This document shows positions 35,730-45,692 of a DNA stretch of 64,000 nucleotides, piece after piece. The notes below the pieces were generated by a model. The model was given only the letters and a program-made list of their open reading frames with translations, did not search any database and was not told the origin of the DNA. The DNA lies in the NCBI RefSeq assembly GCF_001623875.1, contig NZ_LWAE01000001.1, forward strand, positions 248,001-312,000, given 5' to 3'. The position numbers and the translations under genes are program-made. The number at the start of each line of letters is the position of its first letter. Positions within the stretch are counted from its first letter, which is position 1. The DNA comes from Clostridium magnum DSM 2767 (lineage in GTDB: Bacteria > Bacillota > Clostridia > Clostridiales > Clostridiaceae).

Positions 35730-38552
35730 ATGAAAGATAGCATAATTATAAAAGGTGCTAAGGTTCATAACTTAAAGAATGTAGATTTAGAAATACCTAG
35801 AGATAAATTAGTTATTTTTACTGGGCTTTCAGGTTCTGGAAAGTCTTCTTTGGCCTTTGATACCTTATATGCAGAAGGACAAAGAAGATATGTTGAATCC
35901 CTCTCCGCATATGCAAGACAATTTTTAGGGCAAATGAATAAACCGGATGTAGAATATATAGAAGGGCTATCACCAGCCATTTCTATTGACCAAAAGACTA
36001 CAAGTAGAAATCCTCGCTCCACTGTTGGTACAGTAACGGAGATATATGACTATATAAGACTTTTATATGCAAGGATAGGAACACCACACTGTCCTAAGTG
36101 CGGGAAGGAAATAACTCAACAGACAGTAGATCAAATGATAGATAAAATTTTATCTATGGAAGAAAGAACTAAAATTCAGATACTGTCTCCAATCATAAGG
36201 GGAAGAAAAGGTGAGCATGTAAAGGTATTAGAAAATATTAAGAAAAATGGATTTGTAAGAGCTAGGATTGATGGGGAAACTGTTGATTTAGAGGAAGAAG
36301 AAGTAAAGTTAGAAAAGAATATAAAGCACAGTATTGAAGTTGTCATAGATAGACTAATAGTAAAAGATGATATAAGAAGCAGATTAGCAGATTCGCTAGA
36401 AACTGCTCTTAAGTTATCAGAGGGGTTGGTAATTGTAAATGTAATAGGCGGAGAGGATATACTCTTCAGTGAAAACTTTGCATGTGTAGATTGCGGCATA
36501 AGCATTGGAGAAATTACTCCAAGAATGTTTTCTTTTAATTCGCCTTTTGGTAAATGTGATAGATGTGATGGCTTGGGGACTTTGATGGAAATAGATCCAG
36601 ATTTAGTTATACCGGATAAAAGTAAGAGTATTTTAGATGGCGCTGTTGTTACTTTCGGTGAAGGAAGTTTAAAGGAAGATTCGTGGACATTTAGTATTTT
36701 AAAAGCACTTTCTAAGAAGTATAAGTTTAAACTAGATACACCTATAGAAAAGCTCAGTCCTGAGATTATAGATATACTATTATATGGATTAGGTGGAGAT
36801 AAAGTAAAAGTAAACTATACCAAGGATAATAGAGTGGTAGAATTTAATCATGCATTTGAAGGTATTATTAATAATTTAAAGAGAAGGTATTTAGAATCTA
36901 ATTCTGATTACATAAAAGGTGAAATAGAAAATTATATGAGTGATAATCCATGCCCTAAGTGTAAAGGAGCAAGACTTAAAGCAGAGGCATTAGCAGTTAT
37001 AGTAGGGGGAAAGAACATTGATGAATTTTCTAAGATGTCTATAAGGGATGAATTAAAATTTTTAAATGATCTTCAGTTATCAGAGAAAAATAAAATAATT
37101 AGTGAGCAAATATTAAAAGAAATAAAAAGCAGACTTAAGTTCTTAATTGATGTAGGGCTAGATTACCTAAATTTAACTAGAACTGCAGGAACGTTATCTG
37201 GAGGGGAAGCACAAAGAATTAGACTTGCTACACAAATAGGATCTAGTTTAGTTGGGGTGTTGTATATATTAGATGAACCGAGTATAGGGCTTCACCAAAG
37301 AGATAATGATAAGCTTATAGCTACATTAAAGCACTTAAGGGATTTAGGAAATACATTAGTTGTGGTAGAGCATGATGAAGATACTATGAAGGAAGCTGAT
37401 TTCATTGTGGACATTGGACCAGGTGCTGGGGAACATGGTGGCGAAATAGTGGCAGCAGGACCCATCGAAGAAATAATTAAGAACGAAAAGTCAATAACAG
37501 GACAATACTTAAGTGGTACAAAAAAGATTGAAACTCCTTCCACTAGGAGAGAAGGAAATGGTAACTGCCTTGTTGTAAAAGGAGCTAAGGAGAATAATCT
37601 TAAAAATGTAAATGTTAGCTTTCCGTTAGGAACATTAACCTGTGTTACTGGAGTTTCAGGGTCTGGTAAAAGTACTCTTGTAAATGAAATATTATTTAAA
37701 GGATTAAATAAAAGGATTAATAAATCAAAGGATAATCCTGGTTTTCATAAGGATATTACTGGAGTAGAAAATATTGATAAAATTATAAATATAGATCAAA
37801 GTCCAATAGGTAGAACACCCCGTTCTAATCCGGCAACTTATACAGGTGTATTTGATATTATAAGGGAAGTTTTCTCAAATACCTCAGAAGCAAAGATGAG
37901 AGGATATAAACCTGGTAGATTTAGCTTCAATGTTAAAGGTGGAAGATGTGAAGCTTGCTCAGGAGACGGAATAATAAAAATAGAAATGCAGTTCTTATCA
38001 GATGTGTATGTCCCTTGTGAGGTTTGTAAGGGAAAAAGATATAATAGAGAAACCCTTGAAGTAAAATATAAAGCTAAAAATATTGATGATGTTCTAAATA
38101 TGACAGTAGAAGAAGCTTTAGTGTTCTTTGAAAATATACCTAGAATAAAAAATAAACTTCAGACTCTTTTTGATGTAGGCCTTGGATATGTTAGATTAGG
38201 TCAACCTTCAACACAGCTGTCAGGTGGTGAGGCTCAGAGAATTAAGCTAGCATATGAGTTATCAAAAAGGAGCACAGGGAAGACATTATATATTTTAGAT
38301 GAACCAACAACAGGTCTTCATATAGATGATGTAAATAGGCTTATAGATATACTTCAAAGAATTGTAGATACAGGAAATACCGTCATAGTTATAGAGCATA
38401 ATTTAGATGTTATAAAATGTGCAGATTATATTATTGATCTTGGTCCTGAAGGTGGAGAAAAAGGAGGAACTATCTTATTTTCTGGTAGACCAGAGGAAAT
38501 AGTTCGAAATAAAAGTTCTTATACAGGACAATATTTGAAAAAGATGCTATAA
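35730..38552 (+). CDS. uvrA: Excinuclease ABC subunit A
   Basis: Damage-recognition ATPase of nucleotide excision repair, 940 residues. It has two ABC ATPase modules: Walker [10 protein letters not shown] and GVSGSGKST, signatures [12 protein letters not shown] and [12 protein letters not shown]. The zinc fingers are CPKC and [14 protein letters not shown] in the first half and [14 protein letters not shown] in the second. The ATG at 35730 is chosen, 11 nt after AGGGGTGG; a GTG at 35715 lies within that site. A terminator follows at 38562. Confidence 0.97.
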   Translation: MKDSIIIKGAKVHNLKNVDLEIPRDKLVIFTGLSGSGKSSLAFDTLYAEGQRRYVESLSAYARQFLGQMNKPDVEYIEGLSPAISIDQKTTSRNPRSTVGTVTEIYDYIRLLYARIGTPHCPKCGKEITQQTVDQMIDKILSMEERTKIQILSPIIRGRKGEHVKVLENIKKNGFVRARIDGETVDLEEEEVKLEKNIKHSIEVVIDRLIVKDDIRSRLADSLETALKLSEGLVIVNVIGGEDILFSENFACVDCGISIGEITPRMFSFNSPFGKCDRCDGLGTLMEIDPDLVIPDKSKSILDGAVVTFGEGSLKEDSWTFSILKALSKKYKFKLDTPIEKLSPEIIDILLYGLGGDKVKVNYTKDNRVVEFNHAFEGIINNLKRRYLESNSDYIKGEIENYMSDNPCPKCKGARLKAEALAVIVGGKNIDEFSKMSIRDELKFLNDLQLSEKNKIISEQILKEIKSRLKFLIDVGLDYLNLTRTAGTLSGGEAQRIRLATQIGSSLVGVLYILDEPSIGLHQRDNDKLIATLKHLRDLGNTLVVVEHDEDTMKEADFIVDIGPGAGEHGGEIVAAGPIEEIIKNEKSITGQYLSGTKKIETPSTRREGNGNCLVVKGAKENNLKNVNVSFPLGTLTCVTGVSGSGKSTLVNEILFKGLNKRINKSKDNPGFHKDITGVENIDKIINIDQSPIGRTPRSNPATYTGVFDIIREVFSNTSEAKMRGYKPGRFSFNVKGGRCEACSGDGIIKIEMQFLSDVYVPCEVCKGKRYNRETLEVKYKAKNIDDVLNMTVEEALVFFENIPRIKNKLQTLFDVGLGYVRLGQPSTQLSGGEAQRIKLAYELSKRSTGKTLYILDEPTTGLHIDDVNRLIDILQRIVDTGNTVIVIEHNLDVIKCADYIIDLGPEGGEKGGTILFSGRPEEIVRNKSSYTGQYLKKML

Positions 38553-38561
38553 TTTATATGA

Positions 38562-38592
38562 GGCTAGCATAAATTAAATATGCTAGTCTTTT
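38562..38592 (+). terminator. Rho-independent terminator
   Basis: Arms 38562-38571 and 38579-38588 (CTAGCATA core) pair, followed by TTTTA. It ends uvrBA. Confidence 0.75.
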
Positions 38593-38650
38593 AATGTATT
38601 AGTATATTAAAAGTAAAATATATCAAAAAAGTTTACAAGAAGGTGATTAT

Positions 38651-39088
38651 ATGGATCTCAGTAAGTTAAGTCTAATATTTAAAATTATTATTATAGGTAT
38701 AATTTATATCATAATATTTTTGGCCTTAAGGATAATGTATAAGGATATAAAAAATGGAGGGAAAAGGCCTAGAAATAAGAATAGAAAGTCTTTTGGTCTT
38801 GAGATAGTGAGTGCTGGGAATAATTCAAATCTGAGGAAGGGTGGAGTTATCCCAATCCGTGGCGAGATAACCATAGGTAGAAAGAACGATAACTTACTTA
38901 TATTGGACGACCCATATGCTTCTGGATATCATGCAAGGGTATATATGAAAAATAATGATTGTATTTTAGAAGACTTAGGAAGCACAAATGGTACATTATT
39001 GAATGATCAAGGTGTAAAGGGTAGACAATATTTAAATGCAGGAGATGAAATTAGAATAGGAAGTACATCTTTTAAGGTGATTGGGTAA
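38651..39088 (+). CDS. Membrane-anchored FHA domain protein
   Basis: 145 residues: an N-terminal membrane segment (IIIIGIIYIIIFLALRIMY), a basic linker, then a forkhead-associated phosphothreonine-binding domain with ITIGRKNDN, YASGYHARV and LGSTNGTLLN. The family resembles FhaB, which lies next to rodA and pbpA in actinobacteria and elsewhere, as here. It may link a Ser/Thr kinase signal to wall elongation; no kinase or phosphatase gene is in this cluster. AAGGTGATT precedes the ATG. Confidence 0.9.
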   Translation: MDLSKLSLIFKIIIIGIIYIIIFLALRIMYKDIKNGGKRPRNKNRKSFGLEIVSAGNNSNLRKGGVIPIRGEITIGRKNDNLLILDDPYASGYHARVYMKNNDCILEDLGSTNGTLLNDQGVKGRQYLNAGDEIRIGSTSFKVIG

Positions 39089-39157
39089 GAAACTATGTAT
39101 GCAAGGTATGTAAATTTTGCATACATAGGCTTAATAAGTAATTGGTGGTGATTTTGA

Positions 39158-40360
39158 TTGGATGCAAGTAGAGACGAGAAAAAACTTTTGCGATATACGT
39201 ACCTTTTATGTCTGGTATGTTTTTTTAATTTAGCAATAATTAAACAGCCTTTTGACAAAGGGGCTATGGTTATGGCTATAGTTACATGCCTATTAGTTGG
39301 ATACTCTTATTTCATAATCAGAAAGTTTTTCAGTGATGGGGATAAGTATATATTTATTTTCTCAAGTATATTGTCTGTTGTAGGAATGGTAATGCTATAT
39401 AGAATTAATATGGCAAGTTCAATAAAACAGATTATTTGGTTTGCTATAGGCGTAACAGGATTTATATTGATAGTGGTATTGCTCCCTGACTTAAAAAGTT
39501 TTAGCAGGCATAAATATTTTTATTTGGTAGTTACTATGATATTTATGGGTATGGCTACTTTGATAGGTAAAGAAATCAATGGATCTAAGAATTGGATTGT
39601 GATAGGTAATTACAGTTTTCAGCCATCTGAGTTTGGAAAACTATTTTTTGTAGCATATTTAGCCTCTGAATTAAAGGATTATAAAAATTTTAAGGATTTA
39701 ATAAAACCAGGACTTGTAGTTATGGTTTGTTTAGGATTTATGGTGCTTCAAAAAGACCTGGGTTCTGCATTAATATTCTTTGGCATATCTATAACTATGC
39801 TTTATATAGCTACGTCAAAATTTAGATATGTAGCTACCTGTATAGGATTATTTGTTGCAGGGGCTACAATAAGTTATAGGCTATTTGACCACGTAAAGGT
39901 TAGGGTAGAAATATGGAGCAACCCATGGCAATACGCAAATGGCAAAAGTTATCAAGTGGTGCAGTCTATGCTTTCCATAGCATCTGGAGGACTTACAGGG
40001 TCTGGTCTAGGACTTGGACATCCAGAGTATGTCCCAGTTAACACAACTGACTTTATTTTTGCAGCCCTATGTGAAGAACTTGGAATATTAATTGGATTTG
40101 CCATAATAATACTATATTTCTTGCTGTTTTATAGATGCATGAGAGCTGCTGTATACGGAGAAGATGAATTTTCAAAGTTATTGGTGGTAGGATACAGTGC
40201 AATGATAGCAGCACAAGTATTAGTTATAATAGGTGGAGTTATGAATGCTATTCCTCTTACAGGTATAACACTGCCACTAGTAAGTTATGGAGGAAGCTCT
40301 ATGCTTATAACTTTCTTTTCATTAGGTATAATTCAAAAGATATCAGAAGAGGGTAGATAG
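39158..40360 (+). CDS. RodA/FtsW/SpoVE family glycosyltransferase
   Basis: SEDS-family peptidoglycan polymerase of 400 residues with about ten membrane segments. Motifs include GSKNWIVIGNYSFQPSEFGK, QKDLGSALIFF, and the C-terminal NTTDFIFAALCEELG and GITLPLVSYGGSSM. The TTG at 39158 follows GGTGGTGATTTTGA. The PBP gene begins 2 nt after its stop; SEDS proteins work with such class B PBPs. It could act in elongation or sporulation rather than division; sequence alone does not separate these. Confidence 0.9.
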   Translation: MDASRDEKKLLRYTYLLCLVCFFNLAIIKQPFDKGAMVMAIVTCLLVGYSYFIIRKFFSDGDKYIFIFSSILSVVGMVMLYRINMASSIKQIIWFAIGVTGFILIVVLLPDLKSFSRHKYFYLVVTMIFMGMATLIGKEINGSKNWIVIGNYSFQPSEFGKLFFVAYLASELKDYKNFKDLIKPGLVVMVCLGFMVLQKDLGSALIFFGISITMLYIATSKFRYVATCIGLFVAGATISYRLFDHVKVRVEIWSNPWQYANGKSYQVVQSMLSIASGGLTGSGLGLGHPEYVPVNTTDFIFAALCEELGILIGFAIIILYFLLFYRCMRAAVYGEDEFSKLLVVGYSAMIAAQVLVIIGGVMNAIPLTGITLPLVSYGGSSMLITFFSLGIIQKISEEGR

Positions 40361-40362
40361 AT

Positions 40363-41790
40363 ATGAATGATATATCAAGTAATATAAAAAAAGTTCTTAT
40401 GGTCTTTTTAATATTTTTTATAGGTATGATATCCTATATAACCTATTTTGAAATAATTACAGGACCTAAAATAGTTAATAATGCTTACAACAGAAGGTTA
40501 TGGGTTAAAAGAAATGAAGTGTTAAGAGGAACTATCTATGATAGAAATGGCAATGCACTAACTAAAAGTGAAAGAATAGATCAGGAAACACAAAAAAGAG
40601 AATATACTGGCGGAGAGATTTTTGCTCATGTATTGGGTTATGTAGATATAAAATATGGTATCACAGGATTAGAGAGAAAATATGATGAGCAACTAATGGC
40701 TACAGATATTCAGGACAGTATTAGAAATCTTATAAAAAACAAAGGTAAGAATGAAGAGAAAGTAGGGAATAGTTTAAAAACATCATTAGATCTTGAGGTT
40801 CAGAGAAAAGCGTATGATCTACTAGGAGATAATAGAGGCGCAGTAGTTGCATTAAACCCTAAAACTGGAGAGATATTAGCTATGGTTTCTAAACCATCCT
40901 TTAATCCTAATAATCTGCAAGAAATTTGGAAGTCTATTAATCAAGATAAAAATACACCTTTAATAAATAGAGCATCAGCAGGATTATATCCTCCAGGATC
41001 TACATTTAAAACAGTAACTGCTGTAAGTGCTTTAGAAAATATGCCATCAGTGAAAAATAGAACTTTTAATGATAACGGGAGTCTATACATAAGTAATGAC
41101 TATTCTCTTAATAATTTTTCCGGTGAAGTACTTGGTAGTATAAACTTCCAACAAGCTTATACACATTCAAGTAATGTAGTATTTGGAACATTAGGTTTAG
41201 AGCTTGGAAATGATAAGTTAAAAGCCACAGCAGAGAAGTTTTATTTCAACAAAGAAATCCCGGCGGATGGAATTCCAGTAGAACCAAGTAGATTCCCTAT
41301 ATTGAAGAAATATGAAAAAGGGAGTATTGCACAAAGTGCTATAGGCCAAAGTAGCGACCTTGCTAGTCCTCTACAGATGGCAATGGTTACAAGTACTATA
41401 GCAAATGATGGAGTTATGATGAAACCCCATCTAGTAAATGAGGTTTTAACTAGTAAAGGTAGTTCCGTAAAAAGTATAGTACCAGAATCTTTAGGTCAAG
41501 TTATTTCAGCAGATACTGCACAAACTATGAAGGATTTTATGAGATCTGTTGTTAGTGAGGGAACAGGTGTGAATGCTGCTATTGAAGGTATTGAAGTTGG
41601 TGGTAAAACGGGAACCGCAGATCATCAAGTAGATGGAAAAGATGCACCACCTCACTCATGGTTTATAGGATTTGCACCATATGATAATCCACAGGTTGCA
41701 GTAGCTATAATTGTAGAAGATGGAGGACAGGGTGGTAAGGCTGCAGCAAGAATAGCATCTGAAGTAATGAGAACAGCACTTAGAAAGTAG
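40363..41790 (+). CDS. Class B penicillin-binding protein, PbpA-like
   Basis: Peptidoglycan transpeptidase with an N-terminal membrane anchor (VLMVFLIFFIGMISYITYF), a dimerisation domain and a transpeptidase domain. The three active-site motifs are visible: SxxK in PGSTFKTV, SxN in HSSNVVFG and KTG in GGKTGTADH. 475 residues matches the short PbpA type paired with RodA/FtsW in one operon. It is the cognate partner of the SEDS protein upstream, inferred from the 2-nt spacing. Confidence 0.92.
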   Translation: MNDISSNIKKVLMVFLIFFIGMISYITYFEIITGPKIVNNAYNRRLWVKRNEVLRGTIYDRNGNALTKSERIDQETQKREYTGGEIFAHVLGYVDIKYGITGLERKYDEQLMATDIQDSIRNLIKNKGKNEEKVGNSLKTSLDLEVQRKAYDLLGDNRGAVVALNPKTGEILAMVSKPSFNPNNLQEIWKSINQDKNTPLINRASAGLYPPGSTFKTVTAVSALENMPSVKNRTFNDNGSLYISNDYSLNNFSGEVLGSINFQQAYTHSSNVVFGTLGLELGNDKLKATAEKFYFNKEIPADGIPVEPSRFPILKKYEKGSIAQSAIGQSSDLASPLQMAMVTSTIANDGVMMKPHLVNEVLTSKGSSVKSIVPESLGQVISADTAQTMKDFMRSVVSEGTGVNAAIEGIEVGGKTGTADHQVDGKDAPPHSWFIGFAPYDNPQVAVAIIVEDGGQGGKAAARIASEVMRTALRK

Positions 41791-41804
41791 AAAGTGGGAT
41801 TAAA

Positions 41805-42701
41805 ATGAAGATAGAGGATATTAGTAAATTAACTAATGGAAAAATCATAGAAGTTTATGGAATGGTAAGTGATAAAAGAATAGGACGAAAAAAGGATGGG
41901 AATCCCTACATTATGGTAATAATGCAGGATAATACAGGATCTATAGCGTTTCCAGTATGGGATAACTATGACAACTTAATTGATATGATAAATGAAAACT
42001 CTATTATACATGTTAAAGGTATTGCTGGAACTTTTAATGGAAATATACAAATTAAAAATCCTGTTATAAATCTAGTTGAGGATACTATGGATTACTCAGA
42101 ATTTGTACCTGCATATGATATTCCTACAAATCTTATAGATTATTTTAATAATACTATTAATAATTTAGAGGAAAAGTATAAGAAAATAGCTATTGCAGCA
42201 ACGGGAGCAATGGGATATAACATGGATAGATGGCAGTCGTTTATCAACTGTGTTGCAGCAGAAAAATTTCATGGAAATAAGCGCGGGGGACTATTTCTTC
42301 ATACTGTAGGTGTTATGAAAACTATGGAGTGTATTCTAAGCAACTATATAGATAATCCTTTTTATATGAATGCGGCACATGTAATTAACAAGGATAGACT
42401 TATTCTTAAAGCTATTATACATGATATCATGAAAATTAAAGAATATGATTATGAGGGAATAATAAGAAGAAAGTCTATTAAATTAGATCATATAATAATG
42501 GGAGCTTCCTATATAGAAAAAATAAACGCAGAGGTTGGAAACATACTTTCAGAAGAAGAACTAGATGATATATGCTATTCGATCCTTTCTCATCACGGAG
42601 AATTTGGTAAATTTGAGCCAAAGGGAGTGGAAGATATATTACTTAATACAGCAGATGTTATTGACAGTCAAATTGTAAATGCTGTAGAAAATAAAATTTA
42701 A
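41805..42701 (+). CDS. YhaM-like 3'-5' exoribonuclease, OB-HD
   Basis: 298 residues: an N-terminal OB fold (YIMVIMQDNTGSIAFPVWDNY) and an HD domain with the metal motif KAIIHDIMKIKEY and the later SHHGEFGKFEPKG. The layout and the SHHG segment fit the YhaM/CBF1 family, Mn-dependent 3'-5' exonucleases. GTGGGATTAAA precedes the ATG. The first His of the HD domain lies in LFLHTVGVM. It is probably cotranscribed with the PBP gene (14-nt gap) and ends at a palindromic element. Confidence 0.8.
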   Translation: MKIEDISKLTNGKIIEVYGMVSDKRIGRKKDGNPYIMVIMQDNTGSIAFPVWDNYDNLIDMINENSIIHVKGIAGTFNGNIQIKNPVINLVEDTMDYSEFVPAYDIPTNLIDYFNNTINNLEEKYKKIAIAATGAMGYNMDRWQSFINCVAAEKFHGNKRGGLFLHTVGVMKTMECILSNYIDNPFYMNAAHVINKDRLILKAIIHDIMKIKEYDYEGIIRRKSIKLDHIIMGASYIEKINAEVGNILSEEELDDICYSILSHHGEFGKFEPKGVEDILLNTADVIDSQIVNAVENKI

Positions 42702-42710
42702 CCTGACTAA

Positions 42711-42826
42711 CTTGGCGTAAGTCTCCCACTTTATAGGAAACTCCTCTTCCTAACGTCAGAGGAGTAAGCGATTCATACAAAATCATAGATTTTGATTCTC
42801 TGCTTAAGTGGGAGTTCAACGCCAAG
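42711..42826. repeat. Palindromic element, 116 bp, with nested hairpins
   Basis: Starts CTTGGCGT and ends ACGCCAAG; the next block TCTCCCACTT / AAGTGGGAG continues the pairing. Inside are a CTCCTCT...AGAGGAG hairpin and an AAAATC...GATTTT hairpin, giving a three-stem structure. TAA flanks both sides (42708-42710 and 42827-42829), as at the 32174 element. No coding capacity. It starts 9 nt after the yhaM-like stop and may also act in 3'-end formation. Confidence 0.75.
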
Positions 42827-42850
42827 TAAGCCATGCATTCGCAGCTCTAA

Positions 42851-42885
42851 AATTCAGATGGGGTAAAAGAATCCCCATCTGAATT
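42851..42885. other. Perfect 13-bp hairpin
   Basis: AATTCAGATGGGG (42851-42863) pairs exactly with CCCCATCTGAATT (42873-42885). No T-run follows, so it is not a standard terminator. It may be part of a larger repetitive segment together with the element ending at 42826. Confidence 0.6.
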
Positions 42886-42927
42886 AAGACCTTGCTTCAA
42901 AAAATTTATAGGGAAATTTCATAAAAT

Positions 42928-42966
42928 AAAGCCATACATGAAGCAACTTAATATGTATGGTTTTGT
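42928..42966 (+). terminator. Probable terminator hairpin
   Basis: AAAGCCATACAT (42928-42939) pairs with ATGTATGGTTTT (42953-42964) with one wobble; the right arm is T-rich. A palindrome TTTCCCGGGAAA lies downstream at 43029-43040. Confidence 0.55.
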
Positions 42967-43167
42967 TTGCATTTACAAACATTTCTATTTTAAGTCTAAC
43001 ATTATTTAATTCTTGTATATTTCACACTTTTCCCGGGAAATTTTGTTGTAAAAAGTAAAACTATTGAAGAATAAAGTGATATAATATACTCAACAATGGT
43101 ATCATTTATAGTTAACATAGTAATAATATGTTTAAATTTAAAATTAAATGATAAAAAGAGGAAAAAT

Positions 43168-43776
43168 ATGAAAGGTAAAACACATGCTGGAGTTGGAATA
43201 TTTACATTTTTATCAGTTTATAATAGTTTGCCGGGAAAGTTTAATTATATTGGCATAGTTATAGTGGTTTTAGCGTCAATATTACCTGATATTGATCATC
43301 CTAAGAGTGTTATAAATAAATATATACTTCCTTTTAAAAATAAGGCTACTAAGATTACTTTATATATATGCGTGGGCATAATAATTCTATGGTATGATTA
43401 TTTATATGCTAAAGAACCTATATTTAAGGCTTTAGGCGTATCTTTTATAGTAATAGCTGTATCCTCCCATAGAAATGGGCTAACCCATAGCCTTTCTGGA
43501 ATGATTATATTTTCTTTCATTGCTGGATATATAGGGAATATGTATAACATACATTACTTAATATACTATTTCATGATAGGTTATGGTATGCATCTATTGT
43601 GCGATATGGCAACTAATAGGGGTGTACCACTATTTTATCCCTTTAAAAATAAGAAGTTTAAGTTACCTATCACCTATAAAACTAATTCTAAAATTGGTGA
43701 CACTATAGAAGAATTACTTATGATAGGTGGTCTTCTATTTACAATATACAAACTTCCAATTATCTTTTATAAATAA
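43168..43776 (+). CDS. YdjM-like membrane metal-dependent hydrolase
   Basis: 202-residue membrane protein of the LexA-regulated membrane hydrolase family (PF04307). Family signs are MKGKTHAGVGIFTFL, ASILPDIDHPKSVINKY, SHRNGLTHSLSGM and GYGMHLLCDMATNRGVPLF, a set of conserved His and Asp residues that would bind metal. The ATG at 43168 follows AGAGGAAAAAT; the frame is open further upstream, but no ribosome binding site is seen there. It is followed by uvrC after 17 nt. The substrate is unknown. Confidence 0.82.
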   Translation: MKGKTHAGVGIFTFLSVYNSLPGKFNYIGIVIVVLASILPDIDHPKSVINKYILPFKNKATKITLYICVGIIILWYDYLYAKEPIFKALGVSFIVIAVSSHRNGLTHSLSGMIIFSFIAGYIGNMYNIHYLIYYFMIGYGMHLLCDMATNRGVPLFYPFKNKKFKLPITYKTNSKIGDTIEELLMIGGLLFTIYKLPIIFYK

Positions 43777-43793
43777 GTTTGAGGAGTGATTTT

Positions 43794-45665
43794 GTGTTTG
43801 ATTTTGAATATCAACTAAAGGTTTTGCCTGACAAACCAGGGGTATATTTAATGAAAAACGCTTTAGGTGAAGTAATATATGTAGGAAAAGCTAAGGTGTT
43901 AAAAAATAGGGTAAGACAATATTTTCAAAACTCAAAAAATCATTCAGATAAAGTAAAGGCAATGGTAAAGCACATTGCTGAGTTTGAATATATAGTTACA
44001 GATTCTGAAATGGAGGCACTTATATTAGAGTGCAATTTAATAAAAAAGTATAGACCAAGATATAACATATTGCTTAAAGATGACAAGCATTATCCCTTTA
44101 TAAAAGTAACCATCAATGAGGATTTTCCAAGGGTATTTATGACTAGGATTTTGGCGAAAGATGGCTCCAAGTATTTTGGGCCATATACAGATGTAAATGC
44201 TATATATGAGACTATAGAGCTTATAAAAAGTATATTTCCTATCAGAACATGTAAAAGACTTATCAAACAGAATGGAGAAAAGGTAAGACCTTGTCTGAAC
44301 TATCATATAGGATTATGTAATGCTCCCTGTGGTGGCTATATAAGTAAGGAGGAATATGGAAACGTAATTAAAGATATAACTGATTTGTTGGCGGGAAAAG
44401 ACAAAGATATACTAAAGAAATTAAAAGAACAAATGGAGGAAGCTGCAGAAAACTTAGAGTTTGAAAAAGCAGCAGCTTTAAGGGATAAGATTACAGCATT
44501 ACAGAAAGTCACTGAAAAGCAAAAAATAGTAACAGGAAATTTTGCAGATGAAGATTTCATAAATACATATAGTGATGAAAAAGATACTTGTATTCAGGTA
44601 TTCTTTCTAAGAGCTGGGAAGATAACAGGAAGGGAACATTTTACTGTAGAAAATACAGAAGACACGGATAAAAAAGAAATAGTAACAAATTTTGTAAAAG
44701 AGTTTTACGGTGGTACTGCATACGTACCTAAGACCATATATGTACCGGATATTGAAGATATTGAGCTCTTAGAGCAATGGCTTGGAATGAAGAGAGGATC
44801 AAAGGTAATAATTAGGATACCACAAAAAGGTGAGAAAAAGGAAACTCTAAGTCTTGTTGAAAAAAATGCTAAGATGACACTAGAGCATTTTAAATTGAAA
44901 TTTATTCAGGATAAAAAAGTTTATAAGTCATCTTTACAAGAACTTTGTAATATACTTAATCTAGAGGATATTCCTCATAGAATAGAAGCATATGATATAT
45001 CTAATATACAAGGAGTAGATTCTGTAGGTACTATGGTAGTTTTTGAAGAGGGAAGAGCTAAAAATAGTGATTATAGAAGATTTAAAATAAATACAGTAAA
45101 AGGTGCTAATGACTATGATAGCATGAAAGAAATCTTAACTAGGAGATTTCAACATGGTCTTGATGAATTAAAAGGAATACAAGAAAGAAAAATAGAACTA
45201 AGTGCAGGAAAATTTTCTGTTTTTCCAGATCTAATTCTTATGGATGGAGGAAAAGGTCAAGTTAATGTTGCACTTGGAGTACTTAAGGAACTTGATATAA
45301 ATATACCTGTTTGTGGAATGGTTAAGGATGATAAACATAATACAAGAGGTTTGATATATAACAATGAAGAACTTTTCATAAATAAACATTCAGATGTTAT
45401 GCGTTTAGTTACAAGGATACAAGATGAAGTACATAGGTTTGCTATAACTTATCACAGAACTCTAAGAAATAAGAGGGTACTTCATTCAATATTAGAGGAT
45501 ATACCGAGTATAGGAGATAAGAGAAGAAAAGAACTTTTAAAGAAATTTGGGAGCATAGAAAATATAAAAAAAGCAAGTTTTACAGAGCTTGTTGATACAC
45601 CTTCTATTGACAAGAAGGCAGCGGAAAGCATTATAGAGTATTTTGGAAACAATAAAGATGAATAA
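43794..45665 (+). CDS. uvrC: Excinuclease ABC subunit C
   Basis: Dual-incision nuclease of nucleotide excision repair, 623 residues. The GIY-YIG domain is near the start (DKPGVYLMKNALGEVIYVGKAK). A UVR motif lies mid-protein (MEEAAENLEFEKAAALRD). The RNase H-like nuclease domain follows (IEAYDISNIQG, LMDGGKGQV), then the C-terminal helix-hairpin-helix (LEDIPSIGDKRRKELLKKFG). The GTG at 43794 lies 8 nt after GAGGAG. It lies about 5 kb from uvrBA, separated by the wall-synthesis genes. Confidence 0.96.
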   Translation: MFDFEYQLKVLPDKPGVYLMKNALGEVIYVGKAKVLKNRVRQYFQNSKNHSDKVKAMVKHIAEFEYIVTDSEMEALILECNLIKKYRPRYNILLKDDKHYPFIKVTINEDFPRVFMTRILAKDGSKYFGPYTDVNAIYETIELIKSIFPIRTCKRLIKQNGEKVRPCLNYHIGLCNAPCGGYISKEEYGNVIKDITDLLAGKDKDILKKLKEQMEEAAENLEFEKAAALRDKITALQKVTEKQKIVTGNFADEDFINTYSDEKDTCIQVFFLRAGKITGREHFTVENTEDTDKKEIVTNFVKEFYGGTAYVPKTIYVPDIEDIELLEQWLGMKRGSKVIIRIPQKGEKKETLSLVEKNAKMTLEHFKLKFIQDKKVYKSSLQELCNILNLEDIPHRIEAYDISNIQGVDSVGTMVVFEEGRAKNSDYRRFKINTVKGANDYDSMKEILTRRFQHGLDELKGIQERKIELSAGKFSVFPDLILMDGGKGQVNVALGVLKELDINIPVCGMVKDDKHNTRGLIYNNEELFINKHSDVMRLVTRIQDEVHRFAITYHRTLRNKRVLHSILEDIPSIGDKRRKELLKKFGSIENIKKASFTELVDTPSIDKKAAESIIEYFGNNKDE

Positions 45666-45692
45666 ATTCGCTCTTAATAGGGAGGTTTTTGC

